DNA of 44,497 bases from a virus. The position numbers were made by a program, and so were the translations under genes. The stretch lies in the IMG/VR virus record IMGVR_UViG_3300025930_000021, positions 1 through 44,497 of that record. One strand, 5' to 3'. Of the stretch, positions 1 to 8,524 are shown one piece after another (positions within the stretch are counted from its first letter, which is position 1; each line of letters begins with the position of its first letter). A model generated the notes under the pieces. The model did not search any database. It had not been told where the DNA came from and saw nothing but the letters and a program-made list of their open reading frames with translations.

Positions 1-9
1 GATGATCCC
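1..9. repeat. 9-base terminal direct repeat, left copy
   Basis: The first nine bases, gatgatccc, are identical to the last nine (44489-44497). Nine is a multiple of three, so the minus-strand tail frame stays open across the join whether or not one copy is removed. This suggests a circularly permuted or circular genome cut arbitrarily by the assembler. Nine bases alone could be chance; the gene continuity is the stronger evidence. Confidence 0.7.
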
Positions 10-605
10 GAGCCGCACCCGCTCACGATTGAGGTGGAAGCCGCCGCATCCGTGACGTTCGTGCTGCCAATGCTCAGCCCGCCGATGGCGCGTGTCGCGC
101 CTGTCAGCGTGCTCACGCCGGTCACGTCGAGCGTGCCGCCGATCGTCCCATTCCCGCCTGCGGAGATGGCATCAGTGGCGATTAGGTCGTCGCCAGCCGT
201 GATGTCGCTCGAAGTCGCGACGATGGCGCCAGCGGACGTGAGTGTCCCGCCGAAGACAACGTTCTGCGTGCCGGTCGTGTTGCCGATCACGAGCGAGACG
301 GTATTGGGGGTGTAGAGCGACCAGTCATAGGACGATCCGGCGACCCCAACGATCGTCAACCCGGTCGCCGCCGCCTTCTGGAGCGAGCCATTAACGACCG
401 GCGTGGCGTTGGAACCGAACTTCACGGTGCCGACCATCATGCCGCCCGTGCAGGTCGTGGGCGCGCCGGGATTGTTCCCGCCGACGCAGATGCTCGTCGG
501 CCCGGTGTGCGTCGTGACGAGCGTCGTCGCGACCGTGGGCGCGGGCTGCGCGCTCGCACAAACCGGCACGAAGAGAAAGAACAGGATGTTTCGCAATGCA
601 CACAT
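1..605 (-). CDS. Tail fibre/appendage protein, N-terminal part (continues at 44497)
   Basis: The ATG at 605 (minus) opens a frame that runs off the window start without a stop. It begins with a hydrophobic, signal-like stretch (ALRNILFFLFVPVCASAQ), followed by a Gly/Thr/Ser-rich beta-structured region with short repeats such as TIGGTLDVTGVSTLTGA, typical of trimeric phage fibres. A Shine-Dalgarno AAGGA lies 10 nt upstream. Joined to 44497-44260 (9 shared bases counted once) it gives 277 aa. A secretion-like N terminus is odd for a virion protein; it may instead be a hydrophobic anchor, or the product may be exported. The 605 start has the only good ribosome site seen. Confidence 0.75.
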   Translation of the reverse strand, partial: MCALRNILFFLFVPVCASAQPAPTVATTLVTTHTGPTSICVGGNNPGAPTTCTGGMMVGTVKFGSNATPVVNGSLQKAAATGLTIVGVAGSSYDWSLYTPNTVSLVIGNTTGTQNVVFGGTLTSAGAIVATSSDITAGDDLIATDAISAGGNGTIGGTLDVTGVSTLTGATRAIGGLSIGSTNVTDAAASTSIVSGCGSGS

Positions 606-607
606 GG

Positions 608-1291
608 TCAGGATGTCCTTATGAGTGAAATGCCCCACGCAAAGCCGGTATTCGCCGAGACTTTTACCTTGATGCCGTATTGCTTCTCGACGCCACCGCT
701 CGCGAACGTGATCGCGCCACTCGTCGCCACCTCGCCTGTCAGACTCGTAATCGAGCAGGTTGCCAGCGGGGTATCAGGCGCTCCGTCAATGAGATTGACG
801 ATGGCGACGGTCAGCGTGCCGCCCGTGAACATCAACCCGTTGGCCTGTAAGGCGTAGGTGCCAACCAGATCGGCCGAATCGACCACGTAGACCGCCGTGC
901 CTGGATGCAGTGTGTCGAACGTGGCCCCGGACGGATAGCCGGTTGTCGTGACGGCCGCCGCCGGGTTGCCGCCGAAGGTGAAGATCGAGCCGACACCCGC
1001 GCCCGCGCCAACCGCGACCGACGTGACGGGGTCAATCGGGAATCCGACCGCAACGCCGTCCGCATCCTTCAGCACAAACTTATAGCTGAGCGCATCGAGG
1101 TAAATGGCCTGCGTGCGCCCACTGGAGTCGAGTTCGATCGGGTTGCTGTTCGGCGTGCCGGTCGAATCGCTGTAAGTCGTGGCCGGCGTGGAGGTGCCAG
1201 ACAGGTAGGTGTAGACGAAGCCGCCCGCAAGCGGATTACCATTATCGTCAAAATATTGACGCTGATCGTAGGGGGCAAGGGTGTATGGCAT
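608..1291 (-). CDS. Tail fibre/spike protein with virion-binding-type N terminus
   Basis: The protein has 227 aa. Residues 10-75 contain the motif series QYFDDNGNPLAGGFVYTY, TPATTYSD, NPIELDSSGR and YKFVLKDADG. This is common at the N terminus of podovirus tail spikes and fibres, where it anchors the protein to the tail. The C-terminal 120 residues are Gly/Thr/Val-rich and beta-like. It directly follows the ejection-protein genes and precedes the second fibre gene at 605, where P22-like phages carry their receptor-binding genes. It probably binds the tail or serves as a short adaptor; the receptor is unknown. Confidence 0.75.
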   Translation of the reverse strand: MPYTLAPYDQRQYFDDNGNPLAGGFVYTYLSGTSTPATTYSDSTGTPNSNPIELDSSGRTQAIYLDALSYKFVLKDADGVAVGFPIDPVTSVAVGAGAGVGSIFTFGGNPAAAVTTTGYPSGATFDTLHPGTAVYVVDSADLVGTYALQANGLMFTGGTLTVAIVNLIDGAPDTPLATCSITSLTGEVATSGAITFASGGVEKQYGIKVKVSANTGFAWGISLIRTS

Positions 1292-2236
1292 TTACGGCCA
1301 CCGTCCGGTGTTGTTGCGTTCGGCCACACGAGAGGCGACCGTCGCATTGGATTGCACGCCTGGAATCTTGCTAAAGGCCCGCTGCGCTAGGACCGCGTCG
1401 AGCGCCTCCTGCGGCGTCTTGCCATTGGCGAGTAGGCCCAGACCGACCTTGACCTCTTCGGCCGTCAGTTTCACGTTTCCAGGCATTTTGTTCACGGTCT
1501 GCGCCATCTTCTCGACGGTTGGCGCGGGCCGGTTCCGCATGACAATCTGGATGGCCTCTTCTGGCGTCTTGCCGCGCTGGATCAGGCTCATCGCATTGGA
1601 GGCTTCCGCCTTCAGCGGCGCCTCGCCGATAGCCTCAAATGCGTCCTTAGCGGCCTTCAGCGCGACGTTCGGCTGGTAGGCTGTGGCCTTCGCCACGGCT
1701 GGCGCCGCCTCGCTGACGGCTTCAGCGGCAGCCGGAACAGCCTTCCCGGCGAGTCGTGCGGCTAACTTGGCCGCGAGTTCCTCGCCGACGCCCGCGCCAA
1801 CCACGGCCCCGACTGGCCCACCCATTGACGCCCCGACGACCGTGCCGGCGTGTTTGACGATTTGCGGAGCAATTTTGCCGATAATCTTGGACGACGCCGC
1901 GCCTTGCACCATCCGGCCTGCCCCGGCCGCGAGCGCGCCGACGCCTTGAGCGAGAGAGGGCGCCATCAGCGCATCTTCAGGCGCGATGCCGAACCCGCCG
2001 ATCGTCGCGATGTTCGAGTCAGGCCGGTCTCGCAGGTCGCCGCGGTAGCCCGGTCCCTGCATGAACTTCACGGAGCCGTCAGGGTTGCGGACAATGCGGT
2101 TGCCGTGAGCGTCGAGCTCGCCGGCTGGCTTCGGCGCGGGCTGCGTGGACTTGAACTCGCGAATGACGAGCGCGATGTTCTCTTCCGGCTCCCCGGCATC
2201 AATCATGCGCTGGACGATAGCTTCCAAGTCAGGCAT
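1292..2236 (-). CDS. Ejection-type internal virion protein with Gly-rich membrane segment
   Basis: The protein has 314 aa. The start MPDLEAIVQRMIDAGEPEEN lies two bases after the stop of the upstream gene; the longer open frame upstream overlaps that gene and was rejected. The middle (about residues 125-175) is a glycine/alanine-rich hydrophobic stretch (VVGASMGGPVGAVVGAGVG) like those by which ejected phage proteins insert in membranes. The C-terminal third contains two copies of a short motif, GKTPEEAIQIVM and GKTPQEALDAVL. It is third in a run of three proteins that sit where P22 carries gp7, gp20 and gp16. That positional match, not sequence recognition, is the basis of the call. Confidence 0.6.
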   Translation of the reverse strand: MPDLEAIVQRMIDAGEPEENIALVIREFKSTQPAPKPAGELDAHGNRIVRNPDGSVKFMQGPGYRGDLRDRPDSNIATIGGFGIAPEDALMAPSLAQGVGALAAGAGRMVQGAASSKIIGKIAPQIVKHAGTVVGASMGGPVGAVVGAGVGEELAAKLAARLAGKAVPAAAEAVSEAAPAVAKATAYQPNVALKAAKDAFEAIGEAPLKAEASNAMSLIQRGKTPEEAIQIVMRNRPAPTVEKMAQTVNKMPGNVKLTAEEVKVGLGLLANGKTPQEALDAVLAQRAFSKIPGVQSNATVASRVAERNNTGRWP

Positions 2237-2238
2237 GG

Positions 2239-3636
2239 CTATTTGCTGTATTGTTCGATCAGTTCTTTGGCCGATTTCGGCTTCGTGGCCGGATTCGGCG
2301 CCGTCGCCCGCTTCTCGAACTGCGTCACATCGTAGTTCGCATCCTTGAGCGCGTCGAGGATGTTCTGCTTCTTCTGCTGGAGCAATTCGCGCAGGCCGAG
2401 CAGTTTCGCCTTGGCGACCTCCGGCGGATCCCCGATCGTTGGCAGGATCTTGGTGTATTTGATCTCGTCCTCTTTCCGGAGCACGCCGCCTTCCAGTGCC
2501 TTCCCGATCATCTGCTTGACCCGGTCGATCACGCCCTGCCGCGCCTTCGATTCGGCACCGACTCCGGTGTATTCCGTGATGGGATTCGGCACGTAAGATC
2601 CGAGCCATGACCCAGCTCCGGTCTTCCCGACTTCCTGTTCCAGTGTATTGAGGTTGTCGAGAGACGTGTCGATGTCGGCAATGCGGCCCGCATCGCCAGA
2701 CGTGACTTGCCGCCCCTGCTCGCGGGTTGTCGCGGGCGTCTTGCCTTCCGCAGCCGACCGCTTCACGAGCACTGGCTTACCGTCTGGTCCCATAATGGCG
2801 ACCAGCGGCTCTTTGTCCGAACCGACCACTGACGGCTCCCGGCCGGCCTCGGACGCCTGCCGCTTCAATTTCAGCAGCCGGTTGAGTTCCTGCGGGTTGT
2901 TCCGAGCCGCAAGAATAGCGGCATCGATGCTGCCAGGTTCGCCGGCCGGCTTCGGCACCTCCGGCAGCGAGGCAATCGGCTGCCCTGCTGGGTCGAAGCG
3001 GGTCTGGCCTGGACTGAGCGAGAACCCGGCCGCCGGCGGCCCCTCAGCCGCCTTCTGCGCCGCTGTGTCGGCCTGCTGCTGCTGCGGTGACTTGAATCCG
3101 GCGATGATCTGCTGGATGGCCTCCGGACCGGCCGCCGCGCGTTGTCGCAACTGGTCGGCCGGGAAGTCGGGGAAGTGGCTCTGGATGGTCCCGAGCGCGA
3201 ACTCGAACACCTTCGGATCGTAGTTCGACTTTTCGACCATTTGCAGGAACGGCTCCGCGTAGTCCTGCCCCTTCTTCGCGATATTAGCCTTCAACTCCTC
3301 GGCCCGCAGCTTGTCGGCCGCGATGTCGGAAGCGACCTTATCGAGTTCCATCCGCTGTTTCTTGAACGAGGCGAGCAGTTCTGGCACTTCAGCCTGAATC
3401 CGCGCTTCAGCCTCATCCGGCGTGCGAGAGGCGGCGATGATGGCGTAGAACCGCTGCTGCGCCTGTTCCTCGCGTGCCTGTGCGTCGATCTTCTGCCGCC
3501 GCTCATCCTCCAGCGCCTTGTTCGAGTTGATGACTTGCCGCTGCCCCTGCAACTGCTGCATCTGCGCGAGGATCTCGAACGGATTATTGAACGGCTGCGG
3601 CTTGACGCTGAGCGGGATAGAGGAATCGAGCGGCAT
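2239..3636 (-). CDS. Coiled-coil ejection-type internal virion protein
   Basis: The protein has 465 aa, with no signal or membrane segment. The N-terminal 140 residues are charged and helical (ALEDERRQKIDAQAREEQAQ), suggesting a coiled coil. The middle is Pro/Gln/Ala-rich and probably flexible. The last 150 residues (INTLEQEVGKTGAGSW-like, then RKEDEIKYTKILPTIGDPPE) are helical again. It lies between the Q/N-rich protein and the Gly-rich membrane protein, separated by 3 and 2 bases, so the three are co-transcribed and likely leave the capsid together ahead of DNA. The exact P22 counterpart (gp16 or gp20) is not decided. Confidence 0.6.
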   Translation of the reverse strand: MPLDSSIPLSVKPQPFNNPFEILAQMQQLQGQRQVINSNKALEDERRQKIDAQAREEQAQQRFYAIIAASRTPDEAEARIQAEVPELLASFKKQRMELDKVASDIAADKLRAEELKANIAKKGQDYAEPFLQMVEKSNYDPKVFEFALGTIQSHFPDFPADQLRQRAAAGPEAIQQIIAGFKSPQQQQADTAAQKAAEGPPAAGFSLSPGQTRFDPAGQPIASLPEVPKPAGEPGSIDAAILAARNNPQELNRLLKLKRQASEAGREPSVVGSDKEPLVAIMGPDGKPVLVKRSAAEGKTPATTREQGRQVTSGDAGRIADIDTSLDNLNTLEQEVGKTGAGSWLGSYVPNPITEYTGVGAESKARQGVIDRVKQMIGKALEGGVLRKEDEIKYTKILPTIGDPPEVAKAKLLGLRELLQQKKQNILDALKDANYDVTQFEKRATAPNPATKPKSAKELIEQYSK

Positions 3637-3639
3637 GGC

Positions 3640-5277
3640 CTACTGCCCCAACGCCTGCAAATACGCGAGTTGCTGCGCGGACAGCCCGAGGTTCTGCAAG
3701 GCGTTGCCCCAAGCATTCCCGGCCCCGACCTGCCCCGCGGCGTTCGCGTTGCCCTGCTGCGTATAGAGGTCGCCTGTGGCGTTCGCGTAGCCCTGCCCGT
3801 TCGGTTGGCCGGGATTCCCGAGGCTCGCCAGCTGGTAGTTCATCATCCACGGATCCATGACCTGCTGCTGGTAGTTCTGGTTATTCGTCGCGAACTGCTG
3901 GTTGAAGTTCTGCCCCTGCTGCGCCAACCCGAGGTTTCCCATGCCGAGCGCGTAGCTGTTGTTGCTGTTCTGGTAGCCAAGGTTGAGGTTGCCGAGCCCG
4001 AGCTGCGCCGCCACTTGCGCCTGGTAGTTGTTCAGTGCGGCGTTCTGGTTCTGCGACCCGAACCCCAGCGCCGTGTTCGCGTTCATCTGGTAGGCGTTCG
4101 CGGCCTGGTTGTAGCCCTGATTCTGCGCGCCGAGGTTCGCCTGATAGCCGGCGAGATTCTGCCCGAACTGCTGCCCCTGCTGCTGCAACGCATTCTGGTT
4201 ATTCGCCTGCCCGACTTGGAAGTTGCCCGCGTTGTTCGCCTGATTCGTCTGGAACGCCTGATTAAAGTTCTGATTGCCAAAGGCCAGATTGTTCGCGTTG
4301 TTCGCCTGTGTCGCGTTGAACTGGTTGCCGATATTGGCCTGCCCGAACTGGAAGGCATTGGCGTTGTTCATCCCGACATTGGCCCGCTGCCGCGCGTCCT
4401 CGGCGGCATATTCCTGACTGGCCATGCCCTGCCCGTAGTCGGTGAGCGCCTTCGCCGCGTTCCCGGTCCGCAGTGCCCCGGCGTGCGCCAGCGTGTTTTC
4501 GAGCGCCTTCTGCCCCTGCTGGAAGCGGAAGTCGTAGGCGTTCTGCGCGGTCGGCCCGCCTTGCTGGCCGTTGTAGGTCTGATACTGGAGCTGCTGCGGG
4601 TCGGCGACCTGAATTGGCGCCTGCCTCGTCGGCTCGCCCATCGCGTTGTAGTTCAGTTGTTGCATCTGGGGCACTGCCGAGCCGCCATGGAACTGCCCCA
4701 GCGTGGACGGCTGATAGGTAAACGGCGCAGGCGTCTGGAGCGGCGTGAAGTTCGGTGCGGTCGGCATGGTGAACCCGCTGCCGCCGCCCAGACTGCCGAG
4801 ATTCGCACCGCCCCAGCCGCTTGAGGGCGACCCGTTGCCGGTATTCGGCCGTGGCCCGCCGCCGCCAGCCGCATTCCAAATCTGGCCGCCACTCGTCAGC
4901 GCATCCTGCACGCCCTGCCCGAAGTCCACTCGATCGCCGGATGGCCCGCCAAGGAAGTTCGCCGTGTTCCCAGTGGCCTGCGAGTAGGCTTGGAGCATGT
5001 TCTGGAGGCCGCCGGCGGCCTGTGCGTTGACGAACCCGGCCCCGCGCGTCGGGTCGGCGCCATACTGCTGTGTTGCCCAATCGAGGAACCCCTGATTGTT
5101 GTTCGCGAACTGGCCGGCCATCGGCGGCGGCGTGCCGTTGAGCGTTTGAAGCTGATCCCGAGGGTTTCCTGTTTGCGCCGGTTTCGGTGGCGTGCCGTTC
5201 GGGTCGAATCCGGTATTCCCGAAGAGCGCATGTCCTGGCTGCACCGCCGGCTGCGCGAGGTCGTCAAACCAGCCCAT
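3640..5277 (-). CDS. Q/N-rich internal virion (ejection-type) protein
   Basis: The protein has 545 aa. From about residue 240 to 500 it is dominated by Asn, Gln, Gly and Ala in imperfect repeats of roughly 10-14 residues (FGNQNFNQAFQTNQ, VGQANNQNALQQQGQQFG, NQGYNQAANAYQMN). The N-terminal 200 residues are Pro/Gly/Asn-rich with FTPLQTPAPFTYQPS. There are no Cys residues and no membrane segments. Its start overlaps the upstream stop by one base (TAATG). Position after the gp10-like gene fits a DNA-transfer protein. Such prion-like composition may allow a disordered or fibrillar assembly; this is inference. Confidence 0.6.
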   Translation of the reverse strand: MGWFDDLAQPAVQPGHALFGNTGFDPNGTPPKPAQTGNPRDQLQTLNGTPPPMAGQFANNNQGFLDWATQQYGADPTRGAGFVNAQAAGGLQNMLQAYSQATGNTANFLGGPSGDRVDFGQGVQDALTSGGQIWNAAGGGGPRPNTGNGSPSSGWGGANLGSLGGGSGFTMPTAPNFTPLQTPAPFTYQPSTLGQFHGGSAVPQMQQLNYNAMGEPTRQAPIQVADPQQLQYQTYNGQQGGPTAQNAYDFRFQQGQKALENTLAHAGALRTGNAAKALTDYGQGMASQEYAAEDARQRANVGMNNANAFQFGQANIGNQFNATQANNANNLAFGNQNFNQAFQTNQANNAGNFQVGQANNQNALQQQGQQFGQNLAGYQANLGAQNQGYNQAANAYQMNANTALGFGSQNQNAALNNYQAQVAAQLGLGNLNLGYQNSNNSYALGMGNLGLAQQGQNFNQQFATNNQNYQQQVMDPWMMNYQLASLGNPGQPNGQGYANATGDLYTQQGNANAAGQVGAGNAWGNALQNLGLSAQQLAYLQALGQ

Positions 5278-5714
5278 TACTGCACCACCCGCCCGCCACG
5301 CTGCAATGCCATCGGTACGAGGTTCGCCGGAATCGGTCGGACCTCGCCGTCAGGACTCTGGATCTTCACCATCTGCTGCGGGCCGCCCTGCATCGGCTGC
5401 GGCGGCCCCTGCTGCGGCATGCCTTGAGGATTGCCGAGGCTGAACGTGGAGGGTTGCCCGGGCGTGAACGCGGGGGGTGGTGCCGCTGCACGCTGCTGCA
5501 ACCGTCCGACAGCCCCAGCCCCGGCCTGCTGGTAAGGGTTGAAATCCTGCCGCGCCTGCTGGTATTGCGTCTTCTGGAGGTCGATAGCCTGCTGTGCGGC
5601 CGCGCTCTGCGTCTTGGCGGCATCCTTCGCCGTGTCCGCGCCCTTTTTGGCCGCGTAGATGGACGAGGCCGCCCCGGCGCCGATGGCAATCGCAGTCGTC
5701 GTGGCTACACACAT
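5277..5714 (-). CDS. Small ejection-type protein with hydrophobic N terminus
   Basis: The protein has 145 aa. Residues 5-22 (TTTAIAIGAGAASSIYAA) are a small-residue hydrophobic segment. An Ala/Gln/Lys-rich helix follows (DTAKDAAKTQSAAAQQAID), then a Pro/Gln/Gly-rich tail. Many short-tailed phages carry a similar small protein at the head of the ejection block. The ATG at 5714 overlaps the end of the oxygenase gene by 10 bases, and the stop overlaps the next ATG. It is probably the P22 gp7 positional counterpart; sequence evidence is limited to composition. Confidence 0.6.
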   Translation of the reverse strand: MCVATTTAIAIGAGAASSIYAAKKGADTAKDAAKTQSAAAQQAIDLQKTQYQQARQDFNPYQQAGAGAVGRLQQRAAAPPPAFTPGQPSTFSLGNPQGMPQQGPPQPMQGGPQQMVKIQSPDGEVRPIPANLVPMALQRGGRVVQ

Positions 5715-6277
5715 GGCAGCGTTCCTGTTCCGAAGCAGAGTTGAATCAACCGGGCGTCGTCGCCGGCGCCCCAGTTCTCGTAGATGGCGCGCGAGTGAAA
5801 GTAGGGCGACGGGAACAACAGTAACCGGTTGAATCGGGCATTCACGGTGTGCCACGGATCCCACAGCGTCAGGTCGCGCCACGCCAGCCATTCGCCGTAT
5901 TTCTCCTGCGGGTCGGACGCCACGCTCTGAATCTCGCCGGTCTTCACTGAGCGCCAGAACACCGTGCCGTCTTGTTTCGGCGGCTCCGGATGCAGGTAGA
6001 GGATCGCCGTCCACTCCCCCATGTCCTGATCGGTGTGGATGTAGTTCGGTTCCTCTTGGCCCTCCGGCGATAGCCGGAAAAAGCTGGTCGTCGTGGTCAG
6101 CCCGAATCGCTCCGCGAGTAGGTCCGAGAGCGGCGACCGCCCAACATCAGCCATGCCGTGAAAGGTCACGCTCTCGCACGGCTGAATGTCGTGGAAATCG
6201 AGATAGAGCGCCGCGGCCCGGTAGCCCTCTGGGTCGGGCAGCACGTCGTCGAGCACACGGATGGCGTGCGGCGTCAT
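5705..6277 (-). CDS. 2-oxoglutarate/Fe(II) oxygenase-like protein (DUF6445-type)
   Basis: The protein has 190 aa. The iron-binding facial triad is visible: H81 and D83 in IHTDQDMGEW and H161 in SPYFHSRAIYENW, with R176 in DARLIQLCF placed to bind 2-oxoglutarate. The strand ILYLHPEPP and the FWR segment fit the double-stranded beta-helix fold. Such enzymes hydroxylate proteins, nucleotides or small molecules; the substrate is unknown. It overlaps the GNAT gene by four bases (ATGA) inside the tail operon, so virion-protein modification is one possibility. The fold call is fairly secure, the role is not. Confidence 0.75.
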   Translation of the reverse strand: MTPHAIRVLDDVLPDPEGYRAAALYLDFHDIQPCESVTFHGMADVGRSPLSDLLAERFGLTTTTSFFRLSPEGQEEPNYIHTDQDMGEWTAILYLHPEPPKQDGTVFWRSVKTGEIQSVASDPQEKYGEWLAWRDLTLWDPWHTVNARFNRLLLFPSPYFHSRAIYENWGAGDDARLIQLCFGTGTLPCV

Positions 6278-6720
6278 GCGGCCTCCAAATCGAGCTGCCA
6301 GGCCACTTCGATCCGATGGAAGCCGAGATGAGCGTAGAGTGGCCCGAGGCGCGGTTCCGATTCGGGCTGAATCATCTGCATCTTCGTCGCGCCTTGCTCC
6401 TTCGCCCACAGCTTGCCCCGCTCGAACAGCCGCAACCCGGCGCCGGCCTGCTCGCTCCACCAAAACGCCTCGCCGACCGTCCAGTCTCCGGACATCGGAT
6501 GCTGAAAACAGATCAGGCCCATCATGCCGATCAGGTCGCCTCCGACCCCTTCCGCCACGAACACAGTCGAGCGCGGGCCAGTGATGAGGTTCGAGGCCGT
6601 GATCTCCATCTGCCCCACGTTCTCGGCCAGAATCGTCGAGTAGCCCGAGGTCGATCGAAACCTGCGGCCCATCGCGACAAGTTCCGGCACGTCGGCGAGG
6701 GTCGCGGTCCGGAGGGTCAT
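6274..6720 (-). CDS. GNAT-family N-acetyltransferase
   Basis: The protein has 148 aa, full length for a GNAT domain. The N terminus MTLRTATLADVPELVAMGRR is the usual beta1-alpha1 start. The central strands are TVFVAEGVGGDLIGMMGLI. A helix entry with WWSEQAGAGLRLFERGKLWA replaces the usual acetyl-CoA pyrophosphate loop, and the C-terminal LYAHLGFHRIEVAWQLDL is the typical Y/LGF element. It transfers an acyl group from acyl-CoA to an unknown amine. Four-base overlaps on both sides tie it to the tail operon and the oxygenase. Confidence 0.85.
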   Translation of the reverse strand: MTLRTATLADVPELVAMGRRFRSTSGYSTILAENVGQMEITASNLITGPRSTVFVAEGVGGDLIGMMGLICFQHPMSGDWTVGEAFWWSEQAGAGLRLFERGKLWAKEQGATKMQMIQPESEPRLGPLYAHLGFHRIEVAWQLDLEAA

Positions 6721-6986
6721 GCGAACGGCTCCCAGCCGGTATCCGTCAGCGTGGTCGGGTCCGTGCCCCCGCTCACCTTGGCATAGAGCGTGGTCCCTGA
6801 GCCCCCGTCGGTGCGGCGCCAGATAGTGCCCTGCGGCGCCACGAGCACGCCGTCAGGGTCGCCCTCGCCGGTCTGGATGCCGACCAGTAGCGCATTGACC
6901 GCCACGACGAGCGCGGTATACCAGAGGTCGTAGGTAATCGGCAGCGGCTTCTCCGGCGACCGTGGGAAGCGGCTGAGAGGAATCAC
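6717..6986 (-). CDS. Small tail-module protein, unknown function
   Basis: The protein has 89 aa and I do not recognise the family. It contains YDLWYTALVVAVNALLVG, an amphipathic helix, then a beta-like C-terminal half with GTIWRRTDGGSGTTLYAKVS that resembles small carbohydrate-binding or fibre-tip domains. It overlaps the gp10-like gene and the GNAT gene by four bases each, so it is translated with the tail proteins. It could be a minor tail component. Confidence 0.6.
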   Translation of the reverse strand: MIPLSRFPRSPEKPLPITYDLWYTALVVAVNALLVGIQTGEGDPDGVLVAPQGTIWRRTDGGSGTTLYAKVSGGTDPTTLTDTGWEPFA

Positions 6987-8524
6987 GACCGCCCCACCCG
7001 GTAATCAATCAGGCAGTCCGTAATCGCCCACGGCACCGGATCCGTCGCCACGAATTGCGGCGTGAAGTTGCGCGCCTGCCCGAGCATCTGCCAGTAGACC
7101 CGCTCGTTCCACTTCCCGATCCGCCCGGTATCGGACCATCGCTCCAGCGGGAACGTCTTCCCACCGTCCCGCGATACCCTGAGCATCATCTGCGGATTGG
7201 CGCCCAGTGGCGGCACCGACGGCGCATCGGCCATGTCGCCCCAGGCATCACCCCACGAATCGCCCCAGGACAGCCCCCAGGACGACCCAGAGGCCGGCGC
7301 CGGGACGCCCTCGATCGATGGCACGCCCTGCCCGACATCCATAACGAGCTGGAGGCTATCGATGGTCAGGCGGCGCTGGTCGAGCGAGAGGCGCGGCGCC
7401 TGACGGACTCGCCGGATCGCGTTATCGTCCACGTCCGTGTAGAACCGTGGCGAGACTTCGTAGATGTTTCCGCCGAGCCGGTCGCCCATGAACGTCCGCC
7501 CGAACGCCTCCATCATGCACGACGGCCGATAGGCTAGCGAGGTCGCCGTCCGCGTGTCCCAGTAGTCCCGCTGATGCCAGAGCGACGAGGTGCGGTCAAA
7601 CACCCACGTCTTCTCGGCATCACCGAAGGTGAACACGTCGAACTCGTGACCGCCCTGCTGGTAGTTGAACCCGATCGCGTCGGAGATGTCCTCGTAGCCT
7701 TGGATCTGGTCCTCGATGGCGTGCGTGGAGATGCGCTCCGGCTGGTAGCCTGGCGCGCGGACAATTTGCGCCTTCCCTTTGGCGTTCTGTGCGACCCAGG
7801 ACAGCGTCGTGCCGAGCGCCCACGCCCACGGCGACGTGATGCCGTAGGGAATCCCGGATTCCTGAATGCGGCTGAACGGAAACGGGAACGTGCCTTGGTT
7901 CGCCCAGCACTCGCCGGAGGATTCTCCGAGGAGGCGGATCAGGTTGTCCGGCGTGACGATGAGCGCCCGCCACGGATCGCCGCTTTCAGACTGCGCCACC
8001 ATTGACGCATCCCAGGTCGTGCCGTCGTAAAGCTCTGAGGCGTAGAAGGCGCCAGAATCCGCATCTAGATAGAGGAATCGTCCGGATAGGAATCCGCCCA
8101 TGCTGACTGTCGTTCCGCCCACGCCTTCAGTTGAGAGCGTGTCGCTACTGAGGTCGTAGATGTAGCCCACTCCCCCTGACGTAATCCAGAGTTGGTTGCC
8201 CGCGTCACCGTTGGCTGAGATGGTAATTGGTAGGCCATCATTCTCCACCGTCCCTCTCTGCGTCTTCGTGCCGTCCTCGAACAGTTCGTAGAAGGCAAAC
8301 CCGACGACCGCGAACGCGCGCCCGCGCTGGTAGAACATGCCTCGCACTGGCGCCTGCTGAATCTCCCACTCCACGGCGAAGCCGGGACACGGCAGCATGA
8401 CCCACGGATGCGGCGCGGTCGGCGATTCGTTCTTCTCCAGATACCAATTCAGGCAGACCTCGGCGTCGGCCATATACGACTGGCTCTTGTAGGCTGGCCC
8501 GAGGAAGCCAGGATACGACGGCAC
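6983..8524 (-). CDS. P22 gp10-like tail hub / packaged-DNA stabilisation protein
   Basis: The protein has 513 aa (P22 gp10 has 472). The start is a GTG at 8524 inside TAGTG, overlapping the upstream stop. The N terminus VPSYPGFLGPAYKSQSYMAD and the phrases CPGFAVEW, VRGMFYQRGRAFAVVG, GNQLWITSGGVGYIYD, ASELYDGTTWDA and AEKTWVFDRTSSLWHQRDYW match the phage stabilisation family. This protein closes the portal-gp4 tail tube below the connector and holds in packaged DNA. A Gly/Ser/Trp/Asp-repeat loop (SSWGLSWGDSWGDAWGDM) is inserted near residue 435 and is unusual. Downstream lie the ejection proteins, as in P22. Confidence 0.85.
   Translation of the reverse strand: MPSYPGFLGPAYKSQSYMADAEVCLNWYLEKNESPTAPHPWVMLPCPGFAVEWEIQQAPVRGMFYQRGRAFAVVGFAFYELFEDGTKTQRGTVENDGLPITISANGDAGNQLWITSGGVGYIYDLSSDTLSTEGVGGTTVSMGGFLSGRFLYLDADSGAFYASELYDGTTWDASMVAQSESGDPWRALIVTPDNLIRLLGESSGECWANQGTFPFPFSRIQESGIPYGITSPWAWALGTTLSWVAQNAKGKAQIVRAPGYQPERISTHAIEDQIQGYEDISDAIGFNYQQGGHEFDVFTFGDAEKTWVFDRTSSLWHQRDYWDTRTATSLAYRPSCMMEAFGRTFMGDRLGGNIYEVSPRFYTDVDDNAIRRVRQAPRLSLDQRRLTIDSLQLVMDVGQGVPSIEGVPAPASGSSWGLSWGDSWGDAWGDMADAPSVPPLGANPQMMLRVSRDGGKTFPLERWSDTGRIGKWNERVYWQMLGQARNFTPQFVATDPVPWAITDCLIDYRVGRS

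Noticed and set aside
3142-4824. Long plus-strand open frame (560 codons) opposite the ejection genes
   Set aside because: It is antisense to strongly supported virion genes, very rich in Arg/Leu/Val as expected of a shadow frame, and has no ribosome site.
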